A stretch of 30,173 bases of DNA from a virus, in IMG/VR virus record IMGVR_UViG_3300021957_000193, positions 1 through 30,173 of that record; one strand, 5' to 3'. Each line of letters opens with the position of its first letter. The first letter of the stretch is position 1. Both the position numbers and the translations under genes were made by a program. This document shows positions 21,375-30,173 of the stretch, piece after piece. The notes under the pieces were generated by a model. That model had not been told where the DNA came from. It did no database searches and was given only the letters and a program-made list of their open reading frames with translations.

Positions 21375-23385
21375 ATATACTAGACAATCTACTAACAAAT
21401 ATTATGGTGCAGGAAATTCAGGGTATGTAAGAACAGGAGAAGCGGCAGATGGTTTATCTAAAGCCTTGTCTAATTCTGCACAAACTTTAGGTTATGCAAA
21501 TAATTTAAAATTTGACAGAAAAAAAGATAAAGCTATTGAAAAAATACAAGCATTAGAAGCATCAGGCAAAACTCTTGAAAATATACAATCAGAAATACTT
21601 GCAGGTAAACACCCAGATTTAACAGGCAAATATGTAGAAGCAACTACACAGTTTCATAGTGGTAAAGTAAAAGCGGCAGAAGTTATAGAACAAATGACTA
21701 ACGCAATGGAAACTGACTATGACATTACAAAAGATAATCTTAACGATTTTAGTAAAAAGTTTTTACCTGATATGGAAGGACAAGACAGTTCATTCATGGC
21801 AGGATTTGGTTCATTTTACAATATTTGGAAAAATAACGCAGATATAAAAGATGCGGAAGAAAGAGGACAGTTAGCTTCTGAAAAGAAAATTAGTGAAGTA
21901 AGAAAAGTATTGTCAAAAATTCCTAATGAAGATTTAGATACTAGGTATGTAAAAGAATGGAAATCTTTTGGAACAGTGCTTCGTACAAGTGATAATAAAG
22001 GATTAACTGCCTTTTATAGAAATGAAGAATTAATGGAAGCTATTAGACAAGATGTGGCTTCTATCATTGATACAGCAGAAACTATTGAAGAAATAGAAAG
22101 AGCAGAAAAGATTATGTCTTTAAATTTAGGTAAAGGCAAAAATGGTCAAGAGTTAGGTTCTCTAAACAGTAGAAAAAATAAAAATACAGATGTTTTAAAA
22201 GCGGCATTAACTAATAAAAAAGATGCTGTTATACAAAAAACCAGAAGAGATGATGCCTATAACACAGCTAAAGCAACACAAAATGTGTGGGTAGAAGCAT
22301 TTAAACCTAATGAAGATGGCACACCTAAAAATGCTGTACAATTAGAAGAATTAGCAAAACAAATTACAATAGCAAGTAAAGGTGATGCAGGTACAATCGA
22401 AGCATTTAGAAAATATTTTAATTCTGACCCTGAAAGTAGAGTAATTAAAGATTACAAAGGTTCTCAAGATTTTTTAATGAGTATTTCTACAGGAAATTAT
22501 ACTAGCCATGAAGAAATGGTTAATGATTTTATTGCACAAGACATTCCTCAAGATTTATGGGCTAAAGCAAATGCAAGATGGGACAGGTATGAAGATGCTT
22601 ACAATAAAGGAGCATTAGCACCTATCTATGATACTGACCATCATTACGTAAACACTAAAGATATAATATTAAAAACAGTTGCAGAAAACTACACTGTAAG
22701 TGATGACGGAACTGGAACTAAACAAGCCGCACAATCAGATGTTTTAAGATATGTAAATTTTGAAATTGAAGAACAAGAAATGAGATGGAAAGAAGAGGGT
22801 GTCGCTGTTACTTCTAAAATGAGAAAAGATTTTATATTAGAAGTACAAGATTATGTAAATAAAACTTGGACAGGTAATGATGAAGATAAATTTAAATCAC
22901 CTGAAAATGTGCAGACTATACCTGATGTTAGACTAGACCAAGACATGCAAGAATTTGAAGAAGAAATTGAGCGTGGTGCGGCAGAACAACAAGAAAAAGT
23001 TAACAACACTGTAATATTTCAAAGAGATGCAGGTGATGGTACTTTAGTTGATGTAACACTATCACAGTATGTCAATGAAATAACGGAAAACATAGCAAAA
23101 GCAGGAAAACAAGATTTCTTACTAAAACCTAGAATTGAAGGAATTATTAAACAAGAAGAATTTATAAGACAAGTAAGAGACCCTAAATTTCAAAAATATA
23201 TACAACAAGTTATTGGTTCAGAATTTAATCAAGACATTTTTGCGGCAATGAGTGATGAAGATTTTGGGCGTATTGTAATAACAATCACAGAAAATTTAGG
23301 ATTAATGAAAGGAAGTGATGAAGAAGATACTGACAACATAAACATCATTCAAAATTTAATCGCTAACAGCTACGGACTAAAATAA
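21367..23385 (+). CDS. Internal virion protein C (T7 gp15-like)
   Basis: Protein of 672 residues (T7 gp15 has 747), part of the ejected core that spans the periplasm. Largely helical and highly charged (Lys, Glu, Asp, Gln), with YTRQSTNKYYGAGNSGYV at the N-terminus, EMVNDFIAQDIPQDLW and, near the C-terminus, RIEGIIKQEEFIRQVRDPKF. The frame opens upstream at 21316, but ATG 21367 gives the shortest overlap with gp14 (8 bases) and a sensible N-terminus. The call depends on length, composition and position between gp14 and gp16; no enzymatic motif is seen. Confidence 0.88.
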   Translation: MVKYTRQSTNKYYGAGNSGYVRTGEAADGLSKALSNSAQTLGYANNLKFDRKKDKAIEKIQALEASGKTLENIQSEILAGKHPDLTGKYVEATTQFHSGKVKAAEVIEQMTNAMETDYDITKDNLNDFSKKFLPDMEGQDSSFMAGFGSFYNIWKNNADIKDAEERGQLASEKKISEVRKVLSKIPNEDLDTRYVKEWKSFGTVLRTSDNKGLTAFYRNEELMEAIRQDVASIIDTAETIEEIERAEKIMSLNLGKGKNGQELGSLNSRKNKNTDVLKAALTNKKDAVIQKTRRDDAYNTAKATQNVWVEAFKPNEDGTPKNAVQLEELAKQITIASKGDAGTIEAFRKYFNSDPESRVIKDYKGSQDFLMSISTGNYTSHEEMVNDFIAQDIPQDLWAKANARWDRYEDAYNKGALAPIYDTDHHYVNTKDIILKTVAENYTVSDDGTGTKQAAQSDVLRYVNFEIEEQEMRWKEEGVAVTSKMRKDFILEVQDYVNKTWTGNDEDKFKSPENVQTIPDVRLDQDMQEFEEEIERGAAEQQEKVNNTVIFQRDAGDGTLVDVTLSQYVNEITENIAKAGKQDFLLKPRIEGIIKQEEFIRQVRDPKFQKYIQQVIGSEFNQDIFAAMSDEDFGRIVITITENLGLMKGSDEEDTDNINIIQNLIANSYGLK

Positions 23386-23386
23386 T

Positions 23387-26300
23387 ATGGCAACTTTAAA
23401 TGGCTTTAAAAAAAAGAAGAAGAACACTTTAAAATCAACAGATGCGACTTCAGCATCATCAACAATCCAAAAATTAAGAAAAGTTAATACTGAAGAAGAA
23501 GCTCTTAATGAAATACAAACAGAAGAATTTTATAACACATTAAGAAGTTATTACACACATAGAGATGGAGAAAGTGAGATTACTGCAAGGGGTAATAATG
23601 TATTTTCAAAAATGTCTCATGCAGATTTACTAGAATATTTCTACAACGACAGGTCATGGAGAAACAATAACACAGGTTCTATGACTAAAGATTTAGCCAA
23701 TGCTTTTACAGACAGTGCAGAAAGAAACAAACAGTTAGCTTATATATCTTCTACATATCACGCACTCCCTTCATTTTGGAATGACCCAAATAGAAGTTTT
23801 AGTTCATGGTTATATGACAATGGTGGAGCAATGATAGCTGACCCAGTTAATTTAATATCGTTTGGTATTGGTGGTCAAGCCGCTAAAGTTGCATATAGAA
23901 AAGGTTTAACAGAAGCTCTTAAAGGTAAAGTTGCAGGTCAAATTAATAAAGAAGTTTTACAGGAAACGGCAAAAGTTGCACAAAAAGAAGCTATAGGAAA
24001 AGCTATACGAAAAGGAGCTTTTACAGAAGCTAAAATTGGAGCAGTTGTTGCTACCGCACAGGACACAATGCTTCAACTTACAGAAGTTAAAACAGGCGTT
24101 TCTGATGAGTTTAGTCTTAAAAGAAGTGCTATAGCTACAGGAGCAGGTTTTGGTTTTGGTACTGTGTTTGGAGGTGCATTTGCTTATGGTGGTTTTAAAT
24201 TAGGTATGAGAGGTGCTACCAATACAGCAGTTAAAAACTTAAAAGACATACATGACTATGGAAGAAGTGATATTACAGGTAAACAATTATTTAAAGATTT
24301 AGCAGAACCTAAACCTAATAAAGCATTATACAAAAATTTAGATAAAGCTACAGTAGATAGAATTACAACAGAAAGTCAGCTTGTAGGAAAAACGCTTGAT
24401 GAGAAAATTGGTAATTTAAGAAAAACTATAGGTTCAGGTAAACCTCCTGAAGAAGTTTTAAATTATTATAAATATCCTAAAAAAGTAAGACTACATTTAA
24501 AAAACCTTGCTGACCAAATGGTAAAAGAAGGAAAAATAATTGATGATGTAGTAACTGAAAGATACGCAATTAAACAAGCACAAATTATAGGTTTAGATAC
24601 TAATGCAGTTATTAAACTAGGTAAATCAAGAGCTAAAGATGATAAATTATTGTATGCTGAAATATTAGCACATGGTGATTTACTTGCTAAACAAAGTGAT
24701 GACATAGTTAAATTGTCTAACCAACTTCACAGATTAGACATAACTCCTGCTGAAGAAGCTAAAATATTAAAAGAATTAAATATAAGACAAGCTATTGCAG
24801 GAGAAACTTTAGTTAATCAAAAAGAAATAACTAAAAACGTAGCTAGAGCAATGAGGTTTATGCAAGTAGGTAAGAATGAGGCTAGAGCCGCAGAACTTAA
24901 AATAAATCCTGAAGACCCTACTATGGCAACTTTAAAAACAGGCAAGCCAAAAGAATTTTATAAAGCTATTGCTAAACTACACGATACTGACCAAGTTATC
25001 ATGGCATTACAAAATGCTAGAAAAGTTAATGGTTGGGATTTAGCTTCAGAGTTTATTAATAACAACTTACTATCTTCCCCTGACACACATGCAATTAACA
25101 TTGTATCTGGTCTATTTCAAACACAATGGAAGCCTATAACTATGTTAGTAAGAGCCGCATATTTAAGCCCACAAGATAGTAAAAGAGCAAATCAATTAGC
25201 TAAAGAAGCCGTAGACACTTACATTCATCAAATTCTTTACACTAAAGATGCTCTACTAGCCGCTAAAAGAGGTTTTATGGAAGGTAGAGGTATTCTTGAT
25301 AGTAAGCAAATGAAGTTTGATAATAATATTAGACAAGGACAACTTCAAAAATGGTTACAAGCTACAACAAGACTTATGACTGACAGAATGGGGTCGGTAG
25401 GTGCAGGTCTTGATAAATATGTATTTAAACCAATCGGGTACGCTACAACATTTCCTATGAGAATTTTAAGTGCAGGAGATGAATTTCTTAAAACAATGAC
25501 TTACAAAGCTAGAGTAGCTTCACAAGTTAATACACAAATTAGAGAAGAGACAGGCAAAGGTTTTTGGAAAGGTGTAATTAAAGAAGATGATTACAAAGTT
25601 AGATTTAAAGAATTAGAAGCAGATTATCAAAAAACTGCCTCTGGTGGTGCAATAGAAACTGTTGATATGACAAGTGCTAATATTAAAGATGTAAATAGAT
25701 TACAAGTTAATGACCCCTTACAATATGCTAGAGAAAGTACATACACTCAATCAGCTTATTCATTAAATCCTGAAACAGGTAAAATGGAAGGTGGTGTTAC
25801 TGGAGGTGTTTTATCTTTTACAAGTAAACACAGATGGACAAGAGCATTAGGTTTACACTTTATTAATACTCCTTCTAATTTAATTAAATGGAATTTTGAA
25901 CATTTGCCGTATGCAAACAAATTAGTATTAAGCACACGACATGCTTTAAAAAAAGGTGCTGATGGTAAATATCTTAATCCTGAAGCGGCGGCAGAGGCTA
26001 ACGCTAGAGCAACTATGGGATTTGCATTATGGACAGCCGCATTTGGTGCAGTAGCATCAGGAAAAATTACTGGTGGTGGTTCAAGAAATTATAGAGAAAA
26101 TATTGAAAGAGAAGCTAACACAGGTTGGCAACCATACTCATATAAAACAAATGATGGCAGATATATTCAGTTAAATAGGGCTGACCCTGTAATGATGCCT
26201 TTCTTTATTATGGCAGATTTACAAGACAGCATGAATAAGTTTTTAAGATATAATGAAGATATACCTGAAGCAGTCCAAAAAGACATGACTGAATTATCTA

Positions 26301-27130
26301 TGGGAGTTTTAACTTCTTTATTTAGAAATCTTAATTCTAAATTTTATATGAAAAATATTATTGAAACTGCAAACTTTATATTTAGTGATGATTTTGTTTC
26401 TACAAGGTCGCCTGACAAAGTTAGTGCTTCTGTATTAGCTAGAGCTTTTTATAAAGTTATGCCTTTATCTGGTGGTTTAAGATACATGAGTAGAATTGAT
26501 GAAGATTACCAAAAAGAATTATTTACTCTAAATGATAGATTATTAGCTTTAAATCCATTTAAAAATAAAGATGGAATTATGCCTAAACGTAATATGTATG
26601 GTGAAGTAATTGATAGAGACAAAGGTTGGTTGTTTGGACTGGGTGGAAAAACAGGTCTATGGTCTTCACCTTTTGCTATGACTAACACTAACAATCCTGC
26701 AATACAAAAGTTTTATGAAAATAGAGATTTTAAATATGTACCACCTTCAAAAATAGATAGAAAATCAGGAGTAGATTTAAGAACTATTAGAAATGAAAAA
26801 GAACAAACTGCTTATGACAGATGGAGAGAACTTACAGGACAAGTTACTTTACCTTATGAAGGTCAAAAATTAACCTTAAAACAATTAATAGAAAAAGTTA
26901 TTCAAGACCCTAAAAGCAGATTATATAAAAGAGCTGATGGAACTGTAGGTGGCATTGATGAAAGACAAAAGTTTATATTAGAGTATGTCCATAAAGCAGA
27001 AGCAAAAGCTAAAAAACAATTATTAAAAGAGTTTCCTAATATTAAGCAAATGCAAAAAGACAGAAAAACTCTTAAAAAGAATGCTAAAAAGAAAGCTAAA
27101 AAGAATTATATTGAGATACTTACTCAATAA
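23387..27130 (+). CDS. Internal virion protein D (T7 gp16-like), without lytic transglycosylase domain
   Basis: The largest protein of the window, 1247 residues (T7 gp16 has 1318), an ejection protein that extends into the host membrane. The N-terminus is basic (FKKKKKNTLKS) and is followed by YHALPSFWNDPNRSFSSWLY and an Ala/Gly-rich hydrophobic region around residues 240-275 (TGAGFGFGTVFGGAFAYGGF) that could insert into a membrane. Later blocks include NNNLLSSPDTHAINIVSGLF and DKYVFKPIGYATTFPMRILS, and a very basic end (KKNAKKKAKKNY). T7 gp16 starts with a soluble lytic transglycosylase domain; I find no such signature in this N-terminus. Start ATG 23387 lies one base after the gp15 stop. 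The putative promoter for the fibre gene begins 4 bases after its stop. Confidence 0.9.
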   Translation: MATLNGFKKKKKNTLKSTDATSASSTIQKLRKVNTEEEALNEIQTEEFYNTLRSYYTHRDGESEITARGNNVFSKMSHADLLEYFYNDRSWRNNNTGSMTKDLANAFTDSAERNKQLAYISSTYHALPSFWNDPNRSFSSWLYDNGGAMIADPVNLISFGIGGQAAKVAYRKGLTEALKGKVAGQINKEVLQETAKVAQKEAIGKAIRKGAFTEAKIGAVVATAQDTMLQLTEVKTGVSDEFSLKRSAIATGAGFGFGTVFGGAFAYGGFKLGMRGATNTAVKNLKDIHDYGRSDITGKQLFKDLAEPKPNKALYKNLDKATVDRITTESQLVGKTLDEKIGNLRKTIGSGKPPEEVLNYYKYPKKVRLHLKNLADQMVKEGKIIDDVVTERYAIKQAQIIGLDTNAVIKLGKSRAKDDKLLYAEILAHGDLLAKQSDDIVKLSNQLHRLDITPAEEAKILKELNIRQAIAGETLVNQKEITKNVARAMRFMQVGKNEARAAELKINPEDPTMATLKTGKPKEFYKAIAKLHDTDQVIMALQNARKVNGWDLASEFINNNLLSSPDTHAINIVSGLFQTQWKPITMLVRAAYLSPQDSKRANQLAKEAVDTYIHQILYTKDALLAAKRGFMEGRGILDSKQMKFDNNIRQGQLQKWLQATTRLMTDRMGSVGAGLDKYVFKPIGYATTFPMRILSAGDEFLKTMTYKARVASQVNTQIREETGKGFWKGVIKEDDYKVRFKELEADYQKTASGGAIETVDMTSANIKDVNRLQVNDPLQYARESTYTQSAYSLNPETGKMEGGVTGGVLSFTSKHRWTRALGLHFINTPSNLIKWNFEHLPYANKLVLSTRHALKKGADGKYLNPEAAAEANARATMGFALWTAAFGAVASGKITGGGSRNYRENIEREANTGWQPYSYKTNDGRYIQLNRADPVMMPFFIMADLQDSMNKFLRYNEDIPEAVQKDMTELSMGVLTSLFRNLNSKFYMKNIIETANFIFSDDFVSTRSPDKVSASVLARAFYKVMPLSGGLRYMSRIDEDYQKELFTLNDRLLALNPFKNKDGIMPKRNMYGEVIDRDKGWLFGLGGKTGLWSSPFAMTNTNNPAIQKFYENRDFKYVPPSKIDRKSGVDLRTIRNEKEQTAYDRWRELTGQVTLPYEGQKLTLKQLIEKVIQDPKSRLYKRADGTVGGIDERQKFILEYVHKAEAKAKKQLLKEFPNIKQMQKDRKTLKKNAKKKAKKNYIEILTQ

Positions 27131-27133
27131 TCC

Positions 27134-27151
27134 CTAACCTTACACTTTTAG
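27134..27151 (+). promoter_or_regulatory. Putative phage RNA polymerase promoter before the tail fibre
   Basis: CTAACCTTACACTTTTAG, identical to the copy at 13007-13024. It fills the only gap in the tail region (27131-27184) and lies 34 bases before the fibre ATG, which has AAGGAAA upstream. T7 likewise has a late promoter (phi 17) just before its tail fibre gene. Confidence 0.78.
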
Positions 27152-27184
27152 TAAACCCAAACCAAAAATTAAGGAAAATCATAC

Positions 27185-29500
27185 ATGGCAAATAGTTTTG
27201 TACGTTATACAGGTAATAACAGTACAACATCATATTCTATTCCTTTTAGCTATAGAAGCACTGCTGACCTTATAGTTACCCTATCTGGGTCAACTACAAC
27301 AGCTTTTACGTTAAATGGTGCAGGGACTACTTTAACATTCACTTCTGCACCTGCACAAGATGCGGCTATTGAGATTAGAAGAAAAACATCTCAAGGTACA
27401 AAATTAGTAGATTATGCTTCTGGCTCTGTACTTACAGAGAATGATTTAGATACAGATAGTGACCAAGCATTCTTCATGTCGCAAGAAGCGATTGATGATG
27501 CAGGTGACGTTATTAAAATATCAAACACAGATTTTCAATGGGACGCACAAAGCAAAAGATTAACTAATGTGGCAGACCCTACGGCGGCACAACATGCGGC
27601 TACAAAGAATTATTTAGAAAACACTTGGCTATCAGCTACAGATAAAGCTAATTTAACTACAGTAGCAGGTGTAACATCTAAAATTGCTTTATTAGGAACT
27701 TCAGATGCAATAGCAGATATGAACACTTTGGCTACGTCAGATGTTATATCTGATATGAACACACTAGCTAATAGTGATATTATAAGTGACCTTAATACTT
27801 TAGCAACTTCTGATATTGTGTCAGACATGAACACACTAGCAACTTCAGCTAACGTGACTAACATGGCTACACTAGCAGGAATAAGTGGATTAAGTACATT
27901 AGCGGCTAACAATACTAATATTACATCTTTAGCAGGTAAAACTACAGAATTAGGATTATTAGGAACGAGTGCCGTTGTAGCAGATTTAGCATTACTAGGT
28001 ACTTCTGATGTTGTAGCTGACATGGCTTTATTAGCAACTTCTGATGTTATATCAGACATGAATACACTTGCTACTTCAGATATTATTTCAGACTTAAATA
28101 CTTTAGCTTCATCAGGAATTGTTGAAGACTTAAATATTTTAGCAACTTCAGCAAATGTCACAGCAATGGGATTACTTGGAACAAGTGCTGTAGTGACAGA
28201 CATGGATTTATTAGGTACTTCATCTAATGTTAGTGCTATGGCAACACTAGGCACATCTACAAATGTATCTAACATGTCTACACTTGCAGGTATTTCTAGT
28301 TTAAGTAATTTAGCATCAGCACATGCGGCAGTATCAACTGTAGCTACAAATTTAGCGGCAGTACAAAACTTTGCTGACGTATATAGAATTGCAAGTTCAG
28401 CACCTACAACTTCATTAACAGTTGGAGATTTATATTTTGACACAACTGCAAATGAATTAAAAGTTTACAAATCGTCAGGTTGGGCGGCGGCAGGTTCTAC
28501 AGTAAACGGAACTTCAGCAAGATTTAATTATACAGCAACCGCAAATCAAACAACATTTACTGGTGCGGACACAGCAGGAAACACACTTGCTTATGACGCA
28601 GGTTTCGCAGATGTCTACCTAAATGGTGTAAGATTATCAGCAAGTGATATTACAATTACTTCAGGTACTTCTGTAGTTCTAGCTTCAGGTGCGGCAGTAG
28701 GAGATATTATAGATATAGTTGGTTATGGAACATTTAATGTAGCGGCAATAAATGCTTCAGTAATTAATGCAGGAACAATTAACATAGACAGATTACCAAG
28801 TATTACTAATGCTAAACTAGCAGGTTCAATAGAAAATGCTAAATTATCTAATTCAGCAATTACAATAAATGGTTCAGCAGTATCTTTAGGTGGTGCAGTT
28901 ACAGTTGGAGAGACTAAGCCAACAGTAGCCAATGTATCTCAAACGATTGCTCCTGCAACAGCTACAACAATAACTATTACAGGAACAAACTTTGTATCAA
29001 TACCACAAGTAGACTTTATTAATGGTTCTACTGGTGCTGTAACAAGAGCAAACACAGTATCATTTACAAGTGCAACATCACTTTCAGTAAACTGTACTAT
29101 AGCTACAGGAAACTATTATGTCAGAATTGAAAACCCAGATGGTAACGCAGGAAGAAGCACAAACAATATTATTACTGCTTCTGTAGCACCTACTTGGACT
29201 ACATCAACAGGTGCATTAGGAACTTTTGCTGGTAATTTTTCAGGAACACTTGCGACAGTTGCAGGTACTTCAGATAGCACAGTTGCATTTTCAGAGACAA
29301 CTTCTGTACTTACAGGTGCAGGGGTAACTTTAAATACATCAACAGGTGCATTAACAACAACAGATTTTGGTGCTAGTTCAACTACACCAACAACTTACAA
29401 TTTTACATTGAGATTAACAGATGCCGAAGGTCAAACAGCAGATAGAGCTTTCTCTATGACTTCTAGCTTCGGTGCAACGGGGGGAGCGCAATTTAACTAA
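27185..29500 (+). CDS. Tail fibre protein with T7 gp17-like N-terminus, 12-residue repeats and an IPT-like domain
   Basis: Fibre protein of 771 residues. Residues 1 to about 140 match the T7 fibre anchor domain that binds the tail nozzle (FVRYTGNNSTTSYSIPFSYR, then DFQWDAQSKRLTNVADP and AAQHAATKNYLE). Residues about 166-376 are two blocks of a degenerate 12-residue repeat, consensus DMNTLATSDVIS. A compact segment TSLTVGDLYFDTTANELKVY and a beta-rich GFADVYLNGVRLSASDITI region follow, then an IPT/TIG-like immunoglobulin fold (about 576-661, TTITITGTNFVSIPQVDFI) and a terminal Ig-like domain (FTLRLTDAEGQTADRAFS). It would position receptor-binding parts. The stop overlaps the next gene's ATG by one base. 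Confidence 0.9.
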   Translation: MANSFVRYTGNNSTTSYSIPFSYRSTADLIVTLSGSTTTAFTLNGAGTTLTFTSAPAQDAAIEIRRKTSQGTKLVDYASGSVLTENDLDTDSDQAFFMSQEAIDDAGDVIKISNTDFQWDAQSKRLTNVADPTAAQHAATKNYLENTWLSATDKANLTTVAGVTSKIALLGTSDAIADMNTLATSDVISDMNTLANSDIISDLNTLATSDIVSDMNTLATSANVTNMATLAGISGLSTLAANNTNITSLAGKTTELGLLGTSAVVADLALLGTSDVVADMALLATSDVISDMNTLATSDIISDLNTLASSGIVEDLNILATSANVTAMGLLGTSAVVTDMDLLGTSSNVSAMATLGTSTNVSNMSTLAGISSLSNLASAHAAVSTVATNLAAVQNFADVYRIASSAPTTSLTVGDLYFDTTANELKVYKSSGWAAAGSTVNGTSARFNYTATANQTTFTGADTAGNTLAYDAGFADVYLNGVRLSASDITITSGTSVVLASGAAVGDIIDIVGYGTFNVAAINASVINAGTINIDRLPSITNAKLAGSIENAKLSNSAITINGSAVSLGGAVTVGETKPTVANVSQTIAPATATTITITGTNFVSIPQVDFINGSTGAVTRANTVSFTSATSLSVNCTIATGNYYVRIENPDGNAGRSTNNIITASVAPTWTTSTGALGTFAGNFSGTLATVAGTSDSTVAFSETTSVLTGAGVTLNTSTGALTTTDFGASSTTPTTYNFTLRLTDAEGQTADRAFSMTSSFGATGGAQFN
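27680..28315 (+). repeat. 36-base coding repeat array in the tail fibre
   Basis: About 16 units of 12 codons, in two runs separated by a short non-repeat segment near residues 237-256. The protein pattern is (D/N)-(M/L)-x-x-L-(A/G)-T-S-x-x-(V/I)-(S/A). The bases diverge between units while the residues are kept, so the array is old or selected, not freshly amplified. The antisense strand is also open (27610-28443), a by-product of the repeat composition. Confidence 0.85.
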
Positions 29501-30173
29501 TGGCTAATACATATTTAACAAAAACATTTTCATCAGGTGGTAATCAAAGAATATGGACTTTGAGCTTTTGGGTAAAATTAAATAGAGGAACAGGTGAAGA
29601 TAATTATATCTTAACTTATGCTCAAGGTTCAGGTGCTACTCCAAGAGGTTCAATGGAATTTAGAAGTGATGCAAATGGAAACACTTTTAGAGTAGGATTT
29701 AATCCCACAGGTTCAAGTTGGATTAATTGTGATGTAGATAATAGAAAATTCCGTGATTATTCAGCTTTTTACCACGTGGTTGTTGCAGTAGATACAACAC
29801 AATTAACAGCTTCAAATAGAGTTAAAATTTATATTAATGGTGAACAACAAACAGTATCAACTCAACCAAGTCAAAATTTTGATACTGGTTTTAACCATAC
29901 TCATCAAACAAGTTTTGGTAGATATGAAAACGCAGATAGCTCTTATTTTGATGGAGTATTATCACATATTCATTTTATTGATGGAACACAATATAATGCA
30001 TCAAGTTTTGGTTCTACAGATAGTACAACTGGTGAATGGAAAATTAACACAAGTCCGTCAGTAACTTATGGTTCAAATGGTTATTTTATTTTAAAAGATG
30101 GTAATTCAGTAACAGACCAATCAGGTAATTCTAACGACTTTACATTAGGTGGTGGTACACTAAGTCCTACTGA
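29500..30173 (+). CDS. LamG/concanavalin-like fibre or receptor-binding protein, 5' part
   Basis: An open frame starting at ATG 29500 (TAATG overlap with the fibre stop) stays open to the window edge, giving the first 224 codons. The sequence has the pattern of a jelly-roll lectin (LamG-type) domain: RIWTLSFWVKLNRGTG, SMEFRSDANGNTFRVGFNP, AFYHVVVAVDTTQ, NRVKIYINGEQQ and SYFDGVLSHIHFIDGTQYNA, followed by DQSGNSNDFTLGGGTLSPT. Such domains bind glycans and occur in marine phage tail proteins. It is probably a second fibre component or receptor-binding protein acting with the upstream fibre. The stop lies outside the window, so full length and C-terminal domains are unknown. Confidence 0.82.
   Translation, partial: MANTYLTKTFSSGGNQRIWTLSFWVKLNRGTGEDNYILTYAQGSGATPRGSMEFRSDANGNTFRVGFNPTGSSWINCDVDNRKFRDYSAFYHVVVAVDTTQLTASNRVKIYINGEQQTVSTQPSQNFDTGFNHTHQTSFGRYENADSSYFDGVLSHIHFIDGTQYNASSFGSTDSTTGEWKINTSPSVTYGSNGYFILKDGNSVTDQSGNSNDFTLGGGTLSPT

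Noticed and set aside
27680-28315. Regular 36-base periodicity that might suggest a CRISPR-like array.
   Set aside because: The units are contiguous without spacers, diverge at base level, and encode conserved 12-residue units in frame with the fibre gene.
27610-28443. Long open frame on the minus strand opposite the tail fibre.
   Set aside because: It mirrors the 36-base coding repeat; its translation is a low-complexity Ser/Val/Ala repeat without a ribosome-binding site. It is a by-product of composition.
29837-30064. Closed frame of 75 codons near the right edge.
   Set aside because: It is out of frame inside the partial LamG-type gene, which stays open from 29500 to the edge and shows clear domain motifs.
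1-30173. tRNA genes or a diversity-generating retroelement.
   Set aside because: Reading both strands I saw no convincing cloverleaf, no reverse transcriptase, and no template/variable repeat pair near the fibre genes; a tRNA or DGR search program would settle this.

Overview
The window is most of the genome of a T7-like podovirus. Every core T7 module appears once, on the plus strand and in T7 order: single-subunit RNA polymerase, single-stranded DNA-binding protein (SSB), endonuclease I, lysozyme, primase-helicase, DNA polymerase, 5'-3' exonuclease, connector, scaffold, capsid, tail tubes A and B, internal virion proteins A to D, and tail fibre. Three things point to a marine temperate pelagiphage of the HTVC019P type, infecting SAR11 or a similar AT-rich alphaproteobacterium. 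The sequence is strongly AT-rich, a tyrosine integrase lies just before the RNA polymerase gene, and a class I ribonucleotide reductase and an S-adenosylmethionine decarboxylase-like gene sit between the replication and head genes. The host assignment is inference from gene content and base composition.

Layout. 1-213: 3' end of an integrase. 240-2684: phage RNA polymerase. 2689-4379: a small unknown gene, SSB, Holliday-junction endonuclease I and a lysozyme/amidase homologue, closed by a strong intrinsic terminator at 4386-4416. 4487-10032: primase-helicase, two unknown genes, DNA polymerase, a PD-(D/E)XK-like nuclease, exonuclease, a DUF3310 protein and a SpeD-like protein, mostly overlapping or abutting. 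10029-13010: nrdA, two very small genes (one a membrane peptide) and nrdB. 13025-17212: head genes, with two small unknown genes between scaffold and capsid. 17227-17252: hairpin after the capsid gene. 17283-27130: tail tubes and the internal (ejection) proteins. 27185-30173: a long repeat-bearing tail fibre and the start of a lectin-like (LamG-type) fibre protein that runs off the window. Terminase, holin and Rz-type genes are not seen and presumably lie beyond the right edge.

How it works together. The RNA polymerase would transcribe the replication and virion genes. Three nearly identical 18-base elements, consensus CTAACCTTACACTWTTAG, lie before SSB, before the head block and before the tail fibre. 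They resemble the T7 promoter and are the best candidates for its promoters. A fourth copy with 16 of 18 matches lies inside the exonuclease gene, just upstream of the speD-like and nrd genes. The exonuclease, endonuclease and extra nuclease would recycle host DNA. The ribonucleotide reductase would convert the resulting nucleotides into dNTPs for the primase-helicase and polymerase.

Most unusual points: the putative promoter set; a DNA polymerase without most of the thioredoxin-binding loop; a T7-lysozyme homologue with two substitutions at catalytic or zinc positions; a gp16 homologue without the lytic transglycosylase domain; a SpeD-like protein with an altered self-cleavage site; and several unrecognised genes of 41 to 74 codons in conserved-looking positions.
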